Source: Olsenella sp. oral taxon 807 (lineage in GTDB: Bacteria; Actinomycetota; Coriobacteriia; Coriobacteriales; Atopobiaceae). Taken from it: 64,000 nucleotides of DNA. Of this stretch, positions 19,318 through 27,710 are shown piece by piece. The notes beneath the pieces were generated by a model. The model saw nothing but the letters and a program-made list of their open reading frames with translations, was not told the DNA's origin and did not search any database. The stretch spans positions 2,914,001 through 2,978,000 of the forward strand of contig NZ_CP012069.2 of the NCBI RefSeq assembly GCF_001189515.2, given 5' to 3'. The stretch's first letter is position 1. Each line of letters starts with the position of its first letter. The translations under genes were made by a program, and so were the position numbers.

Positions 19318-19611
19318 TTAGTCCTTGTCGCTACGACGCACGATCATGTGGCGCTTGACAGCGTCGTTGATGCGCAGGACTCTGTCGAGCTCGGCGATCT
19401 GGACGGGATCAACGTGGAAGTTGACAAGAATGTAGTCGCCCTCAGCGAGCTCATCAACCTCAAATGCGAGCTTGCGCTTGCCCCAATCCTCGGTGTTGTC
19501 GATCACACCACCGTCTTCGGTAATGGCAGCACTGATGCGCTTCGTAACACCCGCACGGATCTCCTCGGTACTTGTGGGATCGAGAAAATACAGCAGTTCA
19601 TAGGCCTTCAT
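19318..19611 (-). CDS. rpsF: 30S ribosomal protein S6
   Basis: A 97-residue S6 starting MKAYELLYFLDPTSTEE, with WGKRKLAFEVDELAEGDYIL and the C-terminal VLRINDAVKRHMIVRR. GAGGAGGTG precedes the ATG. First gene of the rpsF-ssb-rpsR-rplI operon, so its promoter should lie in the 330-bp gap upstream. Confidence 0.97.
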   Translation of the reverse strand: MKAYELLYFLDPTSTEEIRAGVTKRISAAITEDGGVIDNTEDWGKRKLAFEVDELAEGDYILVNFHVDPVQIAELDRVLRINDAVKRHMIVRRSDKD

Positions 19612-19769
19612 ATGGTCACCTCCTCTGGACTAGCGGCTCCGGTCAGTGAAGGTGCACCCGGAGCAGGAAAGATCAAGTTTGCACTTTAGCACAGCTCTTT
19701 GTTGTTCTCGCATGTCGACGCCCATCTTGAAGCCTCCCACGGTTTCACCACATCGCCTGAGCACAGCGT

Positions 19770-19815
19770 AGCTGACCGAGCTGGCACGGTTATATCGTGC
19801 AGCTAGCGGTCAGCT
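19770..19815. other. Long hairpin upstream of rpsF
   Basis: AGCTGACCG at 19770 pairs with CGGTCAGCT ending at 19815, and inside it GGCACG pairs with CGTGC around GTTATAT. No T-run follows on either strand. It lies 160-200 nt before rpsF on the minus strand, in a 330-bp gap with no gene, so it could be a leader structure for r-protein autoregulation or a weak terminator. Confidence 0.5.
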
Positions 19816-19943
19816 GGCTATGTAGCGACAGATACCAAGTTGAGACCCTTAGAAGAGAGCTGCGCTGTTGAACGAGGCTCTGTATATCTCCATAATAAGA
19901 ACATATGCTAGCGTCAACATGATTCCGTGTCACAGGCCTACGT

Positions 19944-21314
19944 TTAGACAGACGCCGGGTCGTTCTCACCCGCTTCCTCGCTCGCTTCTACAGAGGGAGG
20001 CTCCTGTCCCATAGTCTGGGCGCCCACATGGGTATCCGCTTGGGTACCCCCATCTCCTTGAATCCCCTCCGGAGTCTGGAGCGTCTTGGCAGCCATTGCC
20101 TGCGAGGACTGCTGCGTGAGGTCACCCCCATAGGGCAAGGTTGACTCGACGGAAGAGGCGAGCCCGTCTGTCTGACCCGAGCTAGATGGTACGGATGACC
20201 CCGAAAGGGGGGTGATACCAACCGGCTCGAAACTGGAGGAAGGTGGTGGAGCAGGGGCGTCTGTCATAGGAGCTGGCGTCGCCACAGGAGAGCCATACGG
20301 CATAGCAGGCTGATACGGAGACGCAGGAGAAACGGGTGTCGCAGACGTGGACGTCATGTTCGCAGGCGCGGGCACAGAGCCATTCTGGTTCATCTCAACT
20401 TGGGGCGTTATGGGAGCTATGGGAGTCACAGGAGCGCCCATCGTGAAGGCTTGCTGGGGGACCTGAGCCTGACCGGGCTGCACGGGCATACTCCCCTGTC
20501 CCAGCCATGGTGACGCAGGCAGTGGGTCTCCGCTCGCACCCCAGGACAGAACGTCGAACTGCCTCAACCAAAGTCCAACCATCACATAGCAGATAAGTCT
20601 CAAGACGAGCAGGATGATGTCTACCGCTAGGATATAGAGAACGATAGCGAGCAGGGTGATGAATGCAGGGACGAAATGAGAGGTCCCGCTCGCCATTCCA
20701 TAGGACAGCAGTCCCAAGCCAAGGATACCAAGTAACCCGGCAAAGAAGCTGAGTACCCCAATGACAGCGCCGCTAATAAGTACAGAGAGCAGGTTTATGC
20801 CAACGATTTTAACAAAGCCACCGATGTCACGCTTAAGCATGTCAAAGATGCGGTTAAGCTGGTACCCAGCGGTATAGCTCTGATAGATGGTTGTCCGAAC
20901 GCCTGCAATCACAAGAAAGACCCAGTAGCATATCCCCACGATGTTAGCAAGAAACGACATAAAAGAACCATTATCCACACTGATATAGGGGTAAAAGCTG
21001 TAGAAATGTAAGGTCCCGGTTCCGAGCAAGGTGAAGCAGTAGAACATCGTCCACAGAACACCCCAGCCAAACTGGGCGACAAACACACGCCACCCACTCG
21101 TAAGGCACTGGCTCAAATTGATGTTCTTCTGCTTGGGAGAGCCTTCAGCCCCCCAAGCAATGAGGCGCGCCCACTCAGCCTCATACCCTAGAACCCATAG
21201 CCAGCCCACGATGGGAATGAGCATCCAAAGGGCCAGCATCACAATGACCTTAGGCCAGCCCTTGTCCTTGGTAAGCAGGGCCCAAGCATGGGAGAAGTAC
21301 CTCGTTTCCTGCAT
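19944..21314 (-). CDS. DUF4013-type membrane protein with proline-rich tail
   Basis: A 456-residue protein. The first 270 residues hold six or seven hydrophobic segments (VIVMLALWMLIPIVGWLWVLGY, FGWGVLWTMFYCFTLLG and others) in a pattern like DUF4013 proteins. The last 180 residues are a low-complexity Pro/Ala/Ser/Gln tail (for example SATPVSPASPYQPAMPYG) predicted to be disordered. The function is unknown. The ATG has AGGAGC upstream. It stands alone between the tRNA-Ser genes and rpsF. Confidence 0.78.
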   Translation of the reverse strand: MQETRYFSHAWALLTKDKGWPKVIVMLALWMLIPIVGWLWVLGYEAEWARLIAWGAEGSPKQKNINLSQCLTSGWRVFVAQFGWGVLWTMFYCFTLLGTGTLHFYSFYPYISVDNGSFMSFLANIVGICYWVFLVIAGVRTTIYQSYTAGYQLNRIFDMLKRDIGGFVKIVGINLLSVLISGAVIGVLSFFAGLLGILGLGLLSYGMASGTSHFVPAFITLLAIVLYILAVDIILLVLRLICYVMVGLWLRQFDVLSWGASGDPLPASPWLGQGSMPVQPGQAQVPQQAFTMGAPVTPIAPITPQVEMNQNGSVPAPANMTSTSATPVSPASPYQPAMPYGSPVATPAPMTDAPAPPPSSSFEPVGITPLSGSSVPSSSGQTDGLASSVESTLPYGGDLTQQSSQAMAAKTLQTPEGIQGDGGTQADTHVGAQTMGQEPPSVEASEEAGENDPASV

Positions 21315-21573
21315 GACCAGCCAGCTCCTTTCAACGTTGCAACGAGTGCGGTACGCCCGTACCTCTGGTACCCAACGTTACCACCCACCACATCGCACAT
21401 TGCGCCAACCCACGGCACTCGTAAACGACTCGCTCGGCATCCACCGAACGTATCCTGAATTTACTCGATCCAGACTCATAGCAAGGGGTACCTCGCATCA
21501 CGGACTACCGCAGGACAAGCCGAAAGCCACGCAGCCAAGAGATACAGATGTACGCAGATATGTTCGTGCATTC

Positions 21574-21665
21574 TGGCGGAGGGGGAGGGATTCGAACCCT
21601 CGTACCCGCATAAGCGGATAAACGGTTTTCGAGACCGCCGCATTCAACCACTCTGCCACCCCTCC
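21574..21665 (-). tRNA. tRNA-Ser (CGA)
   Basis: The minus strand reads GGAGGGGTGGCAGAGTGG at the 5' end and CCCCTCCGCCA at the 3' end, with an encoded CCA. The anticodon stem-loop is GCGGTCTCGAAAACCG, giving anticodon CGA. A long variable arm typical of class II tRNA is present (CGCTTATGCG), and the T-loop is GGGTTCGAATCCC. Confidence 0.95.
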
Positions 21666-21706
21666 GCAGGGTGAAACGGCGTCCTCACGGACGCCGTCAA
21701 AGATTC

Positions 21707-21797
21707 TGGCGGAGAGTCTGGGATTTGAACCCAGGATACGCTTTCGGCGTATACACGATTTCCAATCGTGCTCCTTCAACCACTCGGACAACTCTCC
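21707..21797 (-). tRNA. tRNA-Ser (GGA)
   Basis: The minus strand starts GGAGAGTTGTCCGAGTGG and ends ACTCTCCGCCA. The anticodon loop TTGGAAA between CACGA and TCGTG gives anticodon GGA. The variable arm is ACGCCGAAAGCGT and the T-loop GGGTTCAAATCCC. It lies 41 bp upstream of tRNA-Ser(CGA), so the two may be one transcript. Confidence 0.95.
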
Positions 21798-22173
21798 AGA
21801 AAACGCATATGAGAGTATAGCGCAAGTTCTTGGCTGGTGTGATAGATAGAGTATCTCCACAGGTCCTCGACCTACAGTTCTAATTCCTCGACCTACAACC
21901 TTATGAGTGTATACATGGGATTGATCCAACGCTATCGCAACAGACAGCCTTTCGATACACGACGCCAACCCTGCGCAGTCCATAAATGAGGCTTCGTGGG
22001 TTCGGGTGGATAGGCGGTCACGCCATCGCCGCAGCGTGGGCCTTAGGCCCAGGTGCCCGGGATCCACGAGAGTTCACAAGATCTCCATATTCTTGCATTA
22101 ACAAGAACGCCTGTTCCAGTCCTGTGCTATGGTAAGTGTCAAGAAACGGCGGCGAGCGGGGGACGGTGGTCGG
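21798..22173. other. Intergenic before transposase-family gene
   Basis: No gene is supported. The stretch is AT-rich after the tRNA and then GC-rich near the next gene. A short repeat CCTCGACCTACA occurs twice at 21864-21900. Confidence 0.4.
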
Positions 22174-22947
22174 ATGGCACGGGCGGTACGTGACATGGGC
22201 GCGCTGAGGCCCATAGACGACCTGATGTTTCGGGTGATGGCGAGGGACAAGGCCTTCTGCGGGGAGCTCCTGGGGGTGCTGCTCCAGGACCCGGGGCTCG
22301 AGGTGGTGGAGTGCAAGCCGCAGTCCGCCGTCACGAACCCGCAGGGGCGCTCGGCGGTCCTCGACGCCCTCTGCGAGCTCTCCGACGGCAGGTTCGTGAA
22401 CGTCGAGGTGCAGCGCGCCGACGATGACGACCTCCAGAGGAGGGTGCGCTACTACGCCTCGCTCGTGACGACCGACAGGACGCCCCCGGGGGCGCGCTTC
22501 GCCGACGTCCCAGACGTCTGCGTGGCGCTCGTCTGCGAGTTCGACCCCCTCGGGGAGGGCTGCCCGCTGTATCATGTGGACAGGGTCGTCAGGGAGGGCG
22601 GGCGTGCGCTCGACAACGGCCTCTCGGAGCTCTACGTGAACGCCCTGGCGAGGGACGGCAGCGAGGTCTCCGCCCTCATGAGGGTGCTCACGGAGGCCGA
22701 GGCGTACGACGAGGAGCGCTTCCCGGAGACGTCTAGGGTGAAGCGCAGGCTCAGGGAGACGGAGGAGGGGCGAAAGGACATGGGAAGCGTCATTGAGGAG
22801 ATCCGCGCGGAGTGCATCGCTGAGGGCAAGGCCGAGGGCAAGCTCGAGACGCTCGTCCGGCTCGTGCGTGCCGGCCTCGTGGACGCCCGCGCGGCTGCGG
22901 CCTTGCTGGAGATAGATCTCAAGGAGGTCGAGCGCATGCTCGCGTAG
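22174..22947 (+). CDS. Rpn/PD-(D/E)XK nuclease family putative transposase
   Basis: A 257-residue protein of the PD-(D/E)XK nuclease family often annotated as putative transposase or Rpn recombination-promoting nuclease. LRPIDDLMFRVMARDKAFC opens the domain. The putative active site is AVLDALCELSDGRFVNVEVQ, with the Asp and the ExQ residues at the expected spacing. The C-terminus is a helical Glu/Lys-rich segment (AEGKAEGKLETLVRLVRAGL). ATG 22174 follows GGTGG; an upstream ATG at 22129 has no ribosome site. It is very GC-rich and oriented against its neighbours. A decayed relative of its C-terminus lies at 40.2 kb. Confidence 0.8.
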   Translation: MARAVRDMGALRPIDDLMFRVMARDKAFCGELLGVLLQDPGLEVVECKPQSAVTNPQGRSAVLDALCELSDGRFVNVEVQRADDDDLQRRVRYYASLVTTDRTPPGARFADVPDVCVALVCEFDPLGEGCPLYHVDRVVREGGRALDNGLSELYVNALARDGSEVSALMRVLTEAEAYDEERFPETSRVKRRLRETEEGRKDMGSVIEEIRAECIAEGKAEGKLETLVRLVRAGLVDARAAAALLEIDLKEVERMLA

Positions 22948-23193
22948 ACGATATGACCTGAACTGAGGGAGTAGAACTTATCTCTGAGTCGGGACCCAAG
23001 GGAACCTCCCGCGAGCCAGAACGGCCCCGTCGCGGCAGGACGGCACTGAGACGCCACGACCGGCGGGAGGGTCCTTATGGCCATCTATCGCGCATGCCTC
23101 GGGATCGGCGGCCACCCGTGAGCCGCGACGGCATGCGCGCCGACGCCCGAATATTCGCCATCCACATCGGTCGCGTCGCCGCAACCACTCTCA

Positions 23194-24924
23194 TTATCCA
23201 ACGGTATACAGCGCCTTAAAATAGCCATTCTTCTGCATGAGTTCATCAAAACGACCACACTCGCAAATGGAGCCCCCCCTGAGAACAATGATCGCATCAA
23301 ACTGTTTAAGCTGAGACTTCTCCAGGCTATGCGTCACCACTATGCGAGTTGTACCGTCAAGCGCGAACACTGATCGCATCACCTGGGTTGCCGTGTCACG
23401 ATCAAGAGCGGAAGTAATCTCATCCAACAAAAGCACCTCCGCACCATTTAGGAGGGAACGTGCGATACAGACTCTCTGACGCTCACCGCCAGAGAGGTTC
23501 GATCCTCTCTCGCCGCACGCCCACCCCATGCCATGGTCCCTTACAAAATCAACAAGTCCCGCATCTGCGACCGCTCGGTCAAGCGATGCTTCGTCTGCTT
23601 CCTTGAACATTGTAATGTTATCGCGTAGACTCGCATTGAACAGGTAGTTCTCCTGCCGTACGATGGAGACTCGTCGATATAGGGAAGTGCGCCGTATATC
23701 TCTCACGCAAATACGATCATAGGATATCTCTCCCGTATAACCTGCGTGCTCTCCCATCAAGAGGGAGAGTAACGTCGACTTCCCCGATCCCGTTCCACCA
23801 ACAATGGCATAACACCCGCCAGTGTGAAAGTCGAAGCTTATATTGTCCAGCATGTTCCGGTTGCAGTCGTATGAGAAAGACACGCCTGAAAGCGAGATGC
23901 CTTTAGTAAGGGGGGTGGGAAGCTCCCTCGTTCCATCCGAAACATCTTGAGTAGCGAGAAGCTCGCATAGCTTGCCTACAAGCTGGTGTGCGGACTTCCG
24001 GGCACCTATGACTTGGGGAATCTGCAAGATCGGATTCGAGAAGTAATTCATGAGCTGACCGACAAGCAGCACCGTGCCTGGCGTGACACTCCCATCCTCC
24101 ACACAGAGCCATGCAGCAAAGAGTGCTGTTCCGAGCTGTGTCACGAAGTACGCCAGCTGGCTTAAGATCGCAATGCTTTCCCGCGTGGAGCGCTGAGCAC
24201 ACTTTGCATCCTCAAGGCGTCTATTACTCTCATCAAAGATCCGCCTTGCGGCAGGCTCTGCCATGAAGCTCTTTATGAACGAAAACCCCGCAACGAGATC
24301 CTTTATGCTCGCGACGAAGCTGTCGGACTCATTTGAAACCATCACCTGTCTCGATGCAAGCCTGTCACCCGTCAGAAGGCTGACGCACACGGGCGCTATC
24401 GAGAGTAAGACAGCAACGACGGCAAGTCTGACATCCTGCACCACGAGCATTGCGAGGGCTCCGCCGAAAAGGAGCACGTAGGTGACAAGATCAAAGATCT
24501 TTTCCAGATAGCTCGTCTCAATGGAGGTAAGATCATTGGTGAAGGCTGAAACGCATTGGCTTGCCTTTTCTTGGGGTACCGACTGTATTCCCTTGTTCAG
24601 GAGCACATCAAATGCTCTCTTGCGATACTCGTACGTCGCGCTACGCATGAACCGGGGAATCGTGTAGCGATCACATAACTGAAAAATTATCGTTACTACC
24701 ACAAGACCGCTGACCTGCATGGCTTCGAACCAGAGCATGGATGCATTCCTACTTGAGGCAGCATTTATAATCTCCATAAATATATAGGCATACCACAGGC
24801 CTATACAGCTAGTGAACATCCTGCTCACGATCGTGTAAAAAAGATAGCGCTTGTTGTTGCGATAAAAGCAGGAGAAGAGTTCCTCATGCAGCTTCGACAC
24901 CTCAACGTCCACGGATGCACCCAC
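23194..24924 (-). CDS. ABC exporter, fused permease and ATPase
   Basis: A 576-residue half-transporter. Residues 1-310 hold the six-helix exporter domain (SRMFTSCIGLWYAYIFMEI at the start). The ATPase has Walker A VGGTGSGKSTLL, Q-loop VRQENYLF, signature LSGGERQR, Walker B VLLLDEITSALD and a His switch in VVTHSLE. There is no N-terminal C39 peptidase domain, so it would not cleave a double-glycine leader. GTG 24924 is the longest start; other GTG codons follow within 30 bases. Base composition is lower in GC than the neighbouring transposase gene. The Cys-containing peptide gene is upstream on the same strand, separated by a decayed IS, so export of that peptide is inferred. Confidence 0.85.
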   Translation of the reverse strand: MGASVDVEVSKLHEELFSCFYRNNKRYLFYTIVSRMFTSCIGLWYAYIFMEIINAASSRNASMLWFEAMQVSGLVVVTIIFQLCDRYTIPRFMRSATYEYRKRAFDVLLNKGIQSVPQEKASQCVSAFTNDLTSIETSYLEKIFDLVTYVLLFGGALAMLVVQDVRLAVVAVLLSIAPVCVSLLTGDRLASRQVMVSNESDSFVASIKDLVAGFSFIKSFMAEPAARRIFDESNRRLEDAKCAQRSTRESIAILSQLAYFVTQLGTALFAAWLCVEDGSVTPGTVLLVGQLMNYFSNPILQIPQVIGARKSAHQLVGKLCELLATQDVSDGTRELPTPLTKGISLSGVSFSYDCNRNMLDNISFDFHTGGCYAIVGGTGSGKSTLLSLLMGEHAGYTGEISYDRICVRDIRRTSLYRRVSIVRQENYLFNASLRDNITMFKEADEASLDRAVADAGLVDFVRDHGMGWACGERGSNLSGGERQRVCIARSLLNGAEVLLLDEITSALDRDTATQVMRSVFALDGTTRIVVTHSLEKSQLKQFDAIIVLRGGSICECGRFDELMQKNGYFKALYTVG

Positions 24925-25035
24925 CTCAACCGCCTATCATCGATAATCTACCATTGAATAGTCAGCCAGTATGCGGATAGAGCGATGTGGCTTCGGAGCC
25001 TGTCATCTCTCGGCGCTACGATTGTATTGCCAAAC

Positions 25036-25103
25036 ACGAAATCGCCAGCGGGTCCATCCGCCCAGAATGTCGCCAAACGCAAAGACGGACGGGCCCGCTG
25101 GCG
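25036..25103. repeat. Imperfect inverted repeat inside the decayed IS
   Basis: CCAGCGGGTCCATCCGCC at the left resembles the reverse complement of GACGGACGGGCCCGCTGG at the right, with a few mismatches, so the DNA can form a hairpin of about 18 bp. Confidence 0.45.
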
Positions 25104-25257
25104 GACGGGATGGTAACTCATGCCACGCCGCGAGAACCTCTGCGTCAGCATGGTGGATGAGTTCTTAGACGCACAGTTCGCAGGACCTTCTTCCGCCGTC
25201 GCCGCAAGGAGGTGCCAAGGGGAGGTCGGCCTCGGGAACGTTCGATGAGGCTGCCAA

Positions 25258-25495
25258 AGCCCGGAGGTCTGATCCATGGTGCCCCTGGTGCCGCCACGAG
25301 CACAACAATCGCGACTCCTCCACCCCGTCAGGTCAGTGGCGCTGGGCGTGCACCGCATGCGGGAGAACCCACGCGGCGCTGACCGGCACGGTCATCGAGG
25401 AGCCAAGAGGGACTTCGCGACCCGGGCGCAGCTCGTGCGGCTCATGAACTGGTATGCCTACTTGTTCCGGGTCAAGCAGGCCGAAGAGAGGTGAC
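25258..25495 (+). pseudogene. Transposase fragment with zinc-ribbon, frameshifted
   Basis: One frame reads DPWCPWCRHEHNN then WACTACGRTHAALTGTVIEE, two CxxC pairs as in the N-terminal zinc ribbon of IS1595-like transposases. It ends at a stop near 25446. A second frame continues RAQLVRLMNWYAYLFRVKQA to a stop near 25494. The catalytic domain is missing. It lies inside the inverted repeats at 24956-25590. Confidence 0.55.
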
Positions 25496-25617
25496 CCAAG
25501 ACTGCAAGAGTACTTCGCCATCTGATGCTCACGGACGCGCATTACCGCAGTTCAAGGAAACGCTAGTATCCGCACACTGGTTGACTGTTCGTATTTGATC
25601 AATGCTACAGCGAGTCC

Positions 25618-25725
25618 TTACCCACCGCAGTTAACGCCACAAATTGAGAACATTTCATCTACCCCAGTCATGTCATCAAGCTCAATTGGAATAGGATCCC
25701 ACTCTTCTCTCTTAATATCAGACAT
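25618..25725 (-). CDS. 35-residue Cys-containing peptide, candidate RiPP or pheromone precursor
   Basis: The reading frame starts MSDIKREEWDPIPIELDDM and ends SICGVNCGG. It is preceded by AAAGGAGGTGATTTCC, a near-perfect Shine-Dalgarno with ideal spacing, which strongly supports translation. The acidic, Cys-free first 26 residues resemble a leader and the last nine a core with two Cys spaced by three residues. No modifying enzyme gene (LanM, radical SAM, YcaO) was recognised nearby. On the same strand are an ABC exporter downstream and a Rgg-like regulator upstream, each separated from it by IS relics. An alternative is a small membrane-independent regulatory peptide. The precise class is not recognised. 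Confidence 0.7.
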   Translation of the reverse strand: MSDIKREEWDPIPIELDDMTGVDEMFSICGVNCGG

Positions 25726-25778
25726 GGAAATCACCTCCTTTGCAATGTTGTGGTAATCATTACAAAGAGAGGAAAATT

Positions 25779-25830
25779 TCGCCATAGCGTTTCGTGCTAG
25801 ATTTCCATTTAGCATGAAACGCTATGGCGA
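25779..25830. promoter_or_regulatory. 21-bp-arm hairpin in the leader of the peptide gene
   Basis: TCGCCATAGCGTTTCGTGCTA at 25779-25799 and TAGCATGAAACGCTATGGCG plus A at 25810-25830 pair over 21 bp with one mismatch and a 10-nt loop. It lies 54-105 nt before the peptide start on the minus strand. The smaller palindrome GTAATCATTAC at 25753-25763 lies between it and the start. It could be a terminator/attenuator or a binding site for the nearby Rgg-like regulator. Confidence 0.6.
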
Positions 25831-25863
25831 TTCTTCTTCACATAATTCCCTATTAGACCACCG

Positions 25864-26590
25864 TTGACATGGCCAGCTTCTCTTCCAGTAGGACCAAGAC
25901 GGCTACGGCTCCCTTGCGAGGGCGAACTGTGTGTGGTCATAGCCCCCAGTCACAGCCTGGCCCGACAGGGTGTCCGCCCTGTCGACGTCCGACCCCCTCG
26001 TCTGCTCGTCCCACAGGAACCAGTCAAGGTGGTGGCCGAGCCTCACGGCTATGGATGCCGCAGGCTCGCCACCGGCCTTCGCCAGCAGCATGCGCGCTCG
26101 GCCCGAGCGCGCACGCGGCGCCGACACCTACCGCAGGGGAAGTGGCGAGACGGCCGGGCGAGGAGGATTTCGACCTACTCGAGCAGTTCGGGATCAAGGC
26201 CATAGGCGACAGGCTACGCGAGATGGCGGGCAACCCCTCCTGCGACGGACAGCCTTCGAGGAGCGGATGACCCCTCCCGCTTACATCCCCGCCTTGCGCG
26301 GCAGCCCCACGAACGCGGGATCCGGCAGTGGCACGCCCACACGAGCCATTGACCGGGCGTGTCCGACGTCTGCAAGACGCACGGCCCATGTAAGATGACG
26401 ACGGCATCTGCCACACCGACGCCGCCTGTCGGGGCATCACCAGACGCGAAAAGATTCGCTCCGACCCGCCCTCTCCGAGACAAACCGACGCATCGCGATA
26501 GGTTGGCCCAAAGCTGCCCGGCGGCGACCGTAAGGAACCGGTACGCTGTGAGGGATCGTCGAAAGGACGCGTAACCAACCCCTTAGACAC
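25864..26590 (+). pseudogene. Decayed IS region with IstB-like fragment
   Basis: This 730-bp GC-rich stretch has no intact gene. One frame at 26158-26270 reads EDFDLLEQFGIKAIGDRL and then AGNPSCDGQ; one base away the continuation is FEERMT. This resembles the N-terminus of the IS21 helper ATPase IstB, whose members carry a 'LSFEERL'-type segment at this point. The remaining frames are too degenerate to name. It separates the regulator gene from the peptide gene. Confidence 0.4.
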
Positions 26591-26630
26591 GAATACTACC
26601 GAAACCTCCCCATTCAGTAGACATATAAGG

Positions 26631-27554
26631 CTATAGCTCAACCCCAAGTTCTCTCTGAGTCCAACCCCGTATGATGGCAGCATTTTCTGCATCACCGATA
26701 AGATCCAGATAAGGAATGATAATGTCTAACATTTTCCTTGCCCCATCCACATCCCCCTTACGAAAACTTGTACGTGCTTCAGAATAAATGAGCTGTGGCA
26801 GATAATAATGAAGATGCTCCTCTAGGCACTCTCTCTTGGACCGCTGTACAAGCGCAAAAGCCTCACCGAAGTAACCCTGCAGCTCAAGACATTGTGAGAG
26901 GTTAAACTCAACGTTCACTCTTGTCTCGTGGAACTCCATGCTATCGGCCTCTTGGGCATCCAATGCAGCAAGTAACTCCTTCCCAAACATGATAGCCTCA
27001 AGCGCTTGCCCTGCATAAAACAGTGCTGGTATCCGCAGGGCAAGACTCTGCATCTCATCTCTTGAGAGCAACACATGTTTCAAATCCCCAAAGTCTAGGT
27101 TGGGCTGGGTAAGTCTTACCGCCTGATCAAGCTTTGTAAGCGCCATCCCCGCGTCATTCGGTCCACAGTTTTCGCTCAGCAATGCAGCTGCATCTAGGGA
27201 TAGATATATCTGACGAAGCGTCGGTCTATTTTGGGAGCTAACATCCAAACGCTCAAGCAAGGCCCTGAACTCATCAAACCTACCACGATGGAGCAAGACG
27301 CTAGCCTGTTTTGCTTTGTCCACAAAATCATAGTCCTGCTCACTCTGATAGTACACATTACACAGTTGATACGTATTTGAATGGAGGCGGGCAAGAAGAG
27401 CATCAAGCAGTGTCTTAGACGGCATCTGACGCTCATTCTCAATGCGCGAAATCGTAATGGGAGAGCAAAGCCCCTCGGCAAGTTGTTCCTGCGTGAGACC
27501 GTGCTGTCTGCGCAGACTACGAATGGTCTCTCCAAGTGAGCTGCGCTCTACCAT
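26631..27554 (-). CDS. Rgg/RRNPP-like XRE-TPR regulator
   Basis: A 307-residue transcription regulator. Residues 1-60 form an XRE helix-turn-helix (SLGETIRSLRRQHGLTQEQL then CSPITISRIENERQMPSK). The remaining 245 residues are all helical with TPR-like spacing (LLHRGRFDEFRALLERL, LFYAGQALEAIMFGKELL). This layout is that of RRNPP regulators such as Rgg and PlcR, which bind short secreted peptides. ATG 27554 is preferred over the upstream in-frame start. GC content is lower than in the adjacent typA. The proximity to the peptide and exporter suggests a peptide-sensing role, which is inference. Confidence 0.8.
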   Translation of the reverse strand: MVERSSLGETIRSLRRQHGLTQEQLAEGLCSPITISRIENERQMPSKTLLDALLARLHSNTYQLCNVYYQSEQDYDFVDKAKQASVLLHRGRFDEFRALLERLDVSSQNRPTLRQIYLSLDAAALLSENCGPNDAGMALTKLDQAVRLTQPNLDFGDLKHVLLSRDEMQSLALRIPALFYAGQALEAIMFGKELLAALDAQEADSMEFHETRVNVEFNLSQCLELQGYFGEAFALVQRSKRECLEEHLHYYLPQLIYSEARTSFRKGDVDGARKMLDIIIPYLDLIGDAENAAIIRGWTQRELGVEL

Positions 27555-27710
27555 GATGAGTCCCCTAACGACGTCGAAGCATATAGTCCGACAGTAGTGC
27601 ACCCCTCTGCTCAGTGTACCCGTAACGTCCTCGCCTCCCCGGAGACGTCGAGAAATCAGGAGCCCGATACACCGATCGTCATGGATCTTTGCGCTCTTAA
27701 CCTAGGATCT

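Larger units (their letters stand above)
24956..25590 (+). mobile_element. Decayed insertion sequence with terminal inverted repeats
   Basis: AGTCAGCCAGTATGCGGATA at 24960-24979 matches the reverse complement of 25567-25586 (AGTCAACCAGTGTGCGGATA) with two mismatches, and the match extends outwards for four more bases with one difference. Between them, in broken frames, are PWCPWCRHEHNNRDSSTPSG, WRWACTACGRTHAALTGTV and, after a frameshift, LVRLMNWYAYLFRVKQAEER, which resemble the zinc-ribbon N-terminus of a DDE transposase (IS1595-like is a guess). No intact transposase remains and no target duplication was seen. Confidence 0.65.

Noticed and set aside
25618-25815. A 65-residue form of the Cys-containing peptide
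   Set aside because: The extra 30 residues come from the hairpin leader; the Shine-Dalgarno sits right before the internal ATG at 25725.
24960-26600. Active insertion sequences
   Set aside because: Every transposase-like frame is broken by shifts and stops, so only relics are reported.
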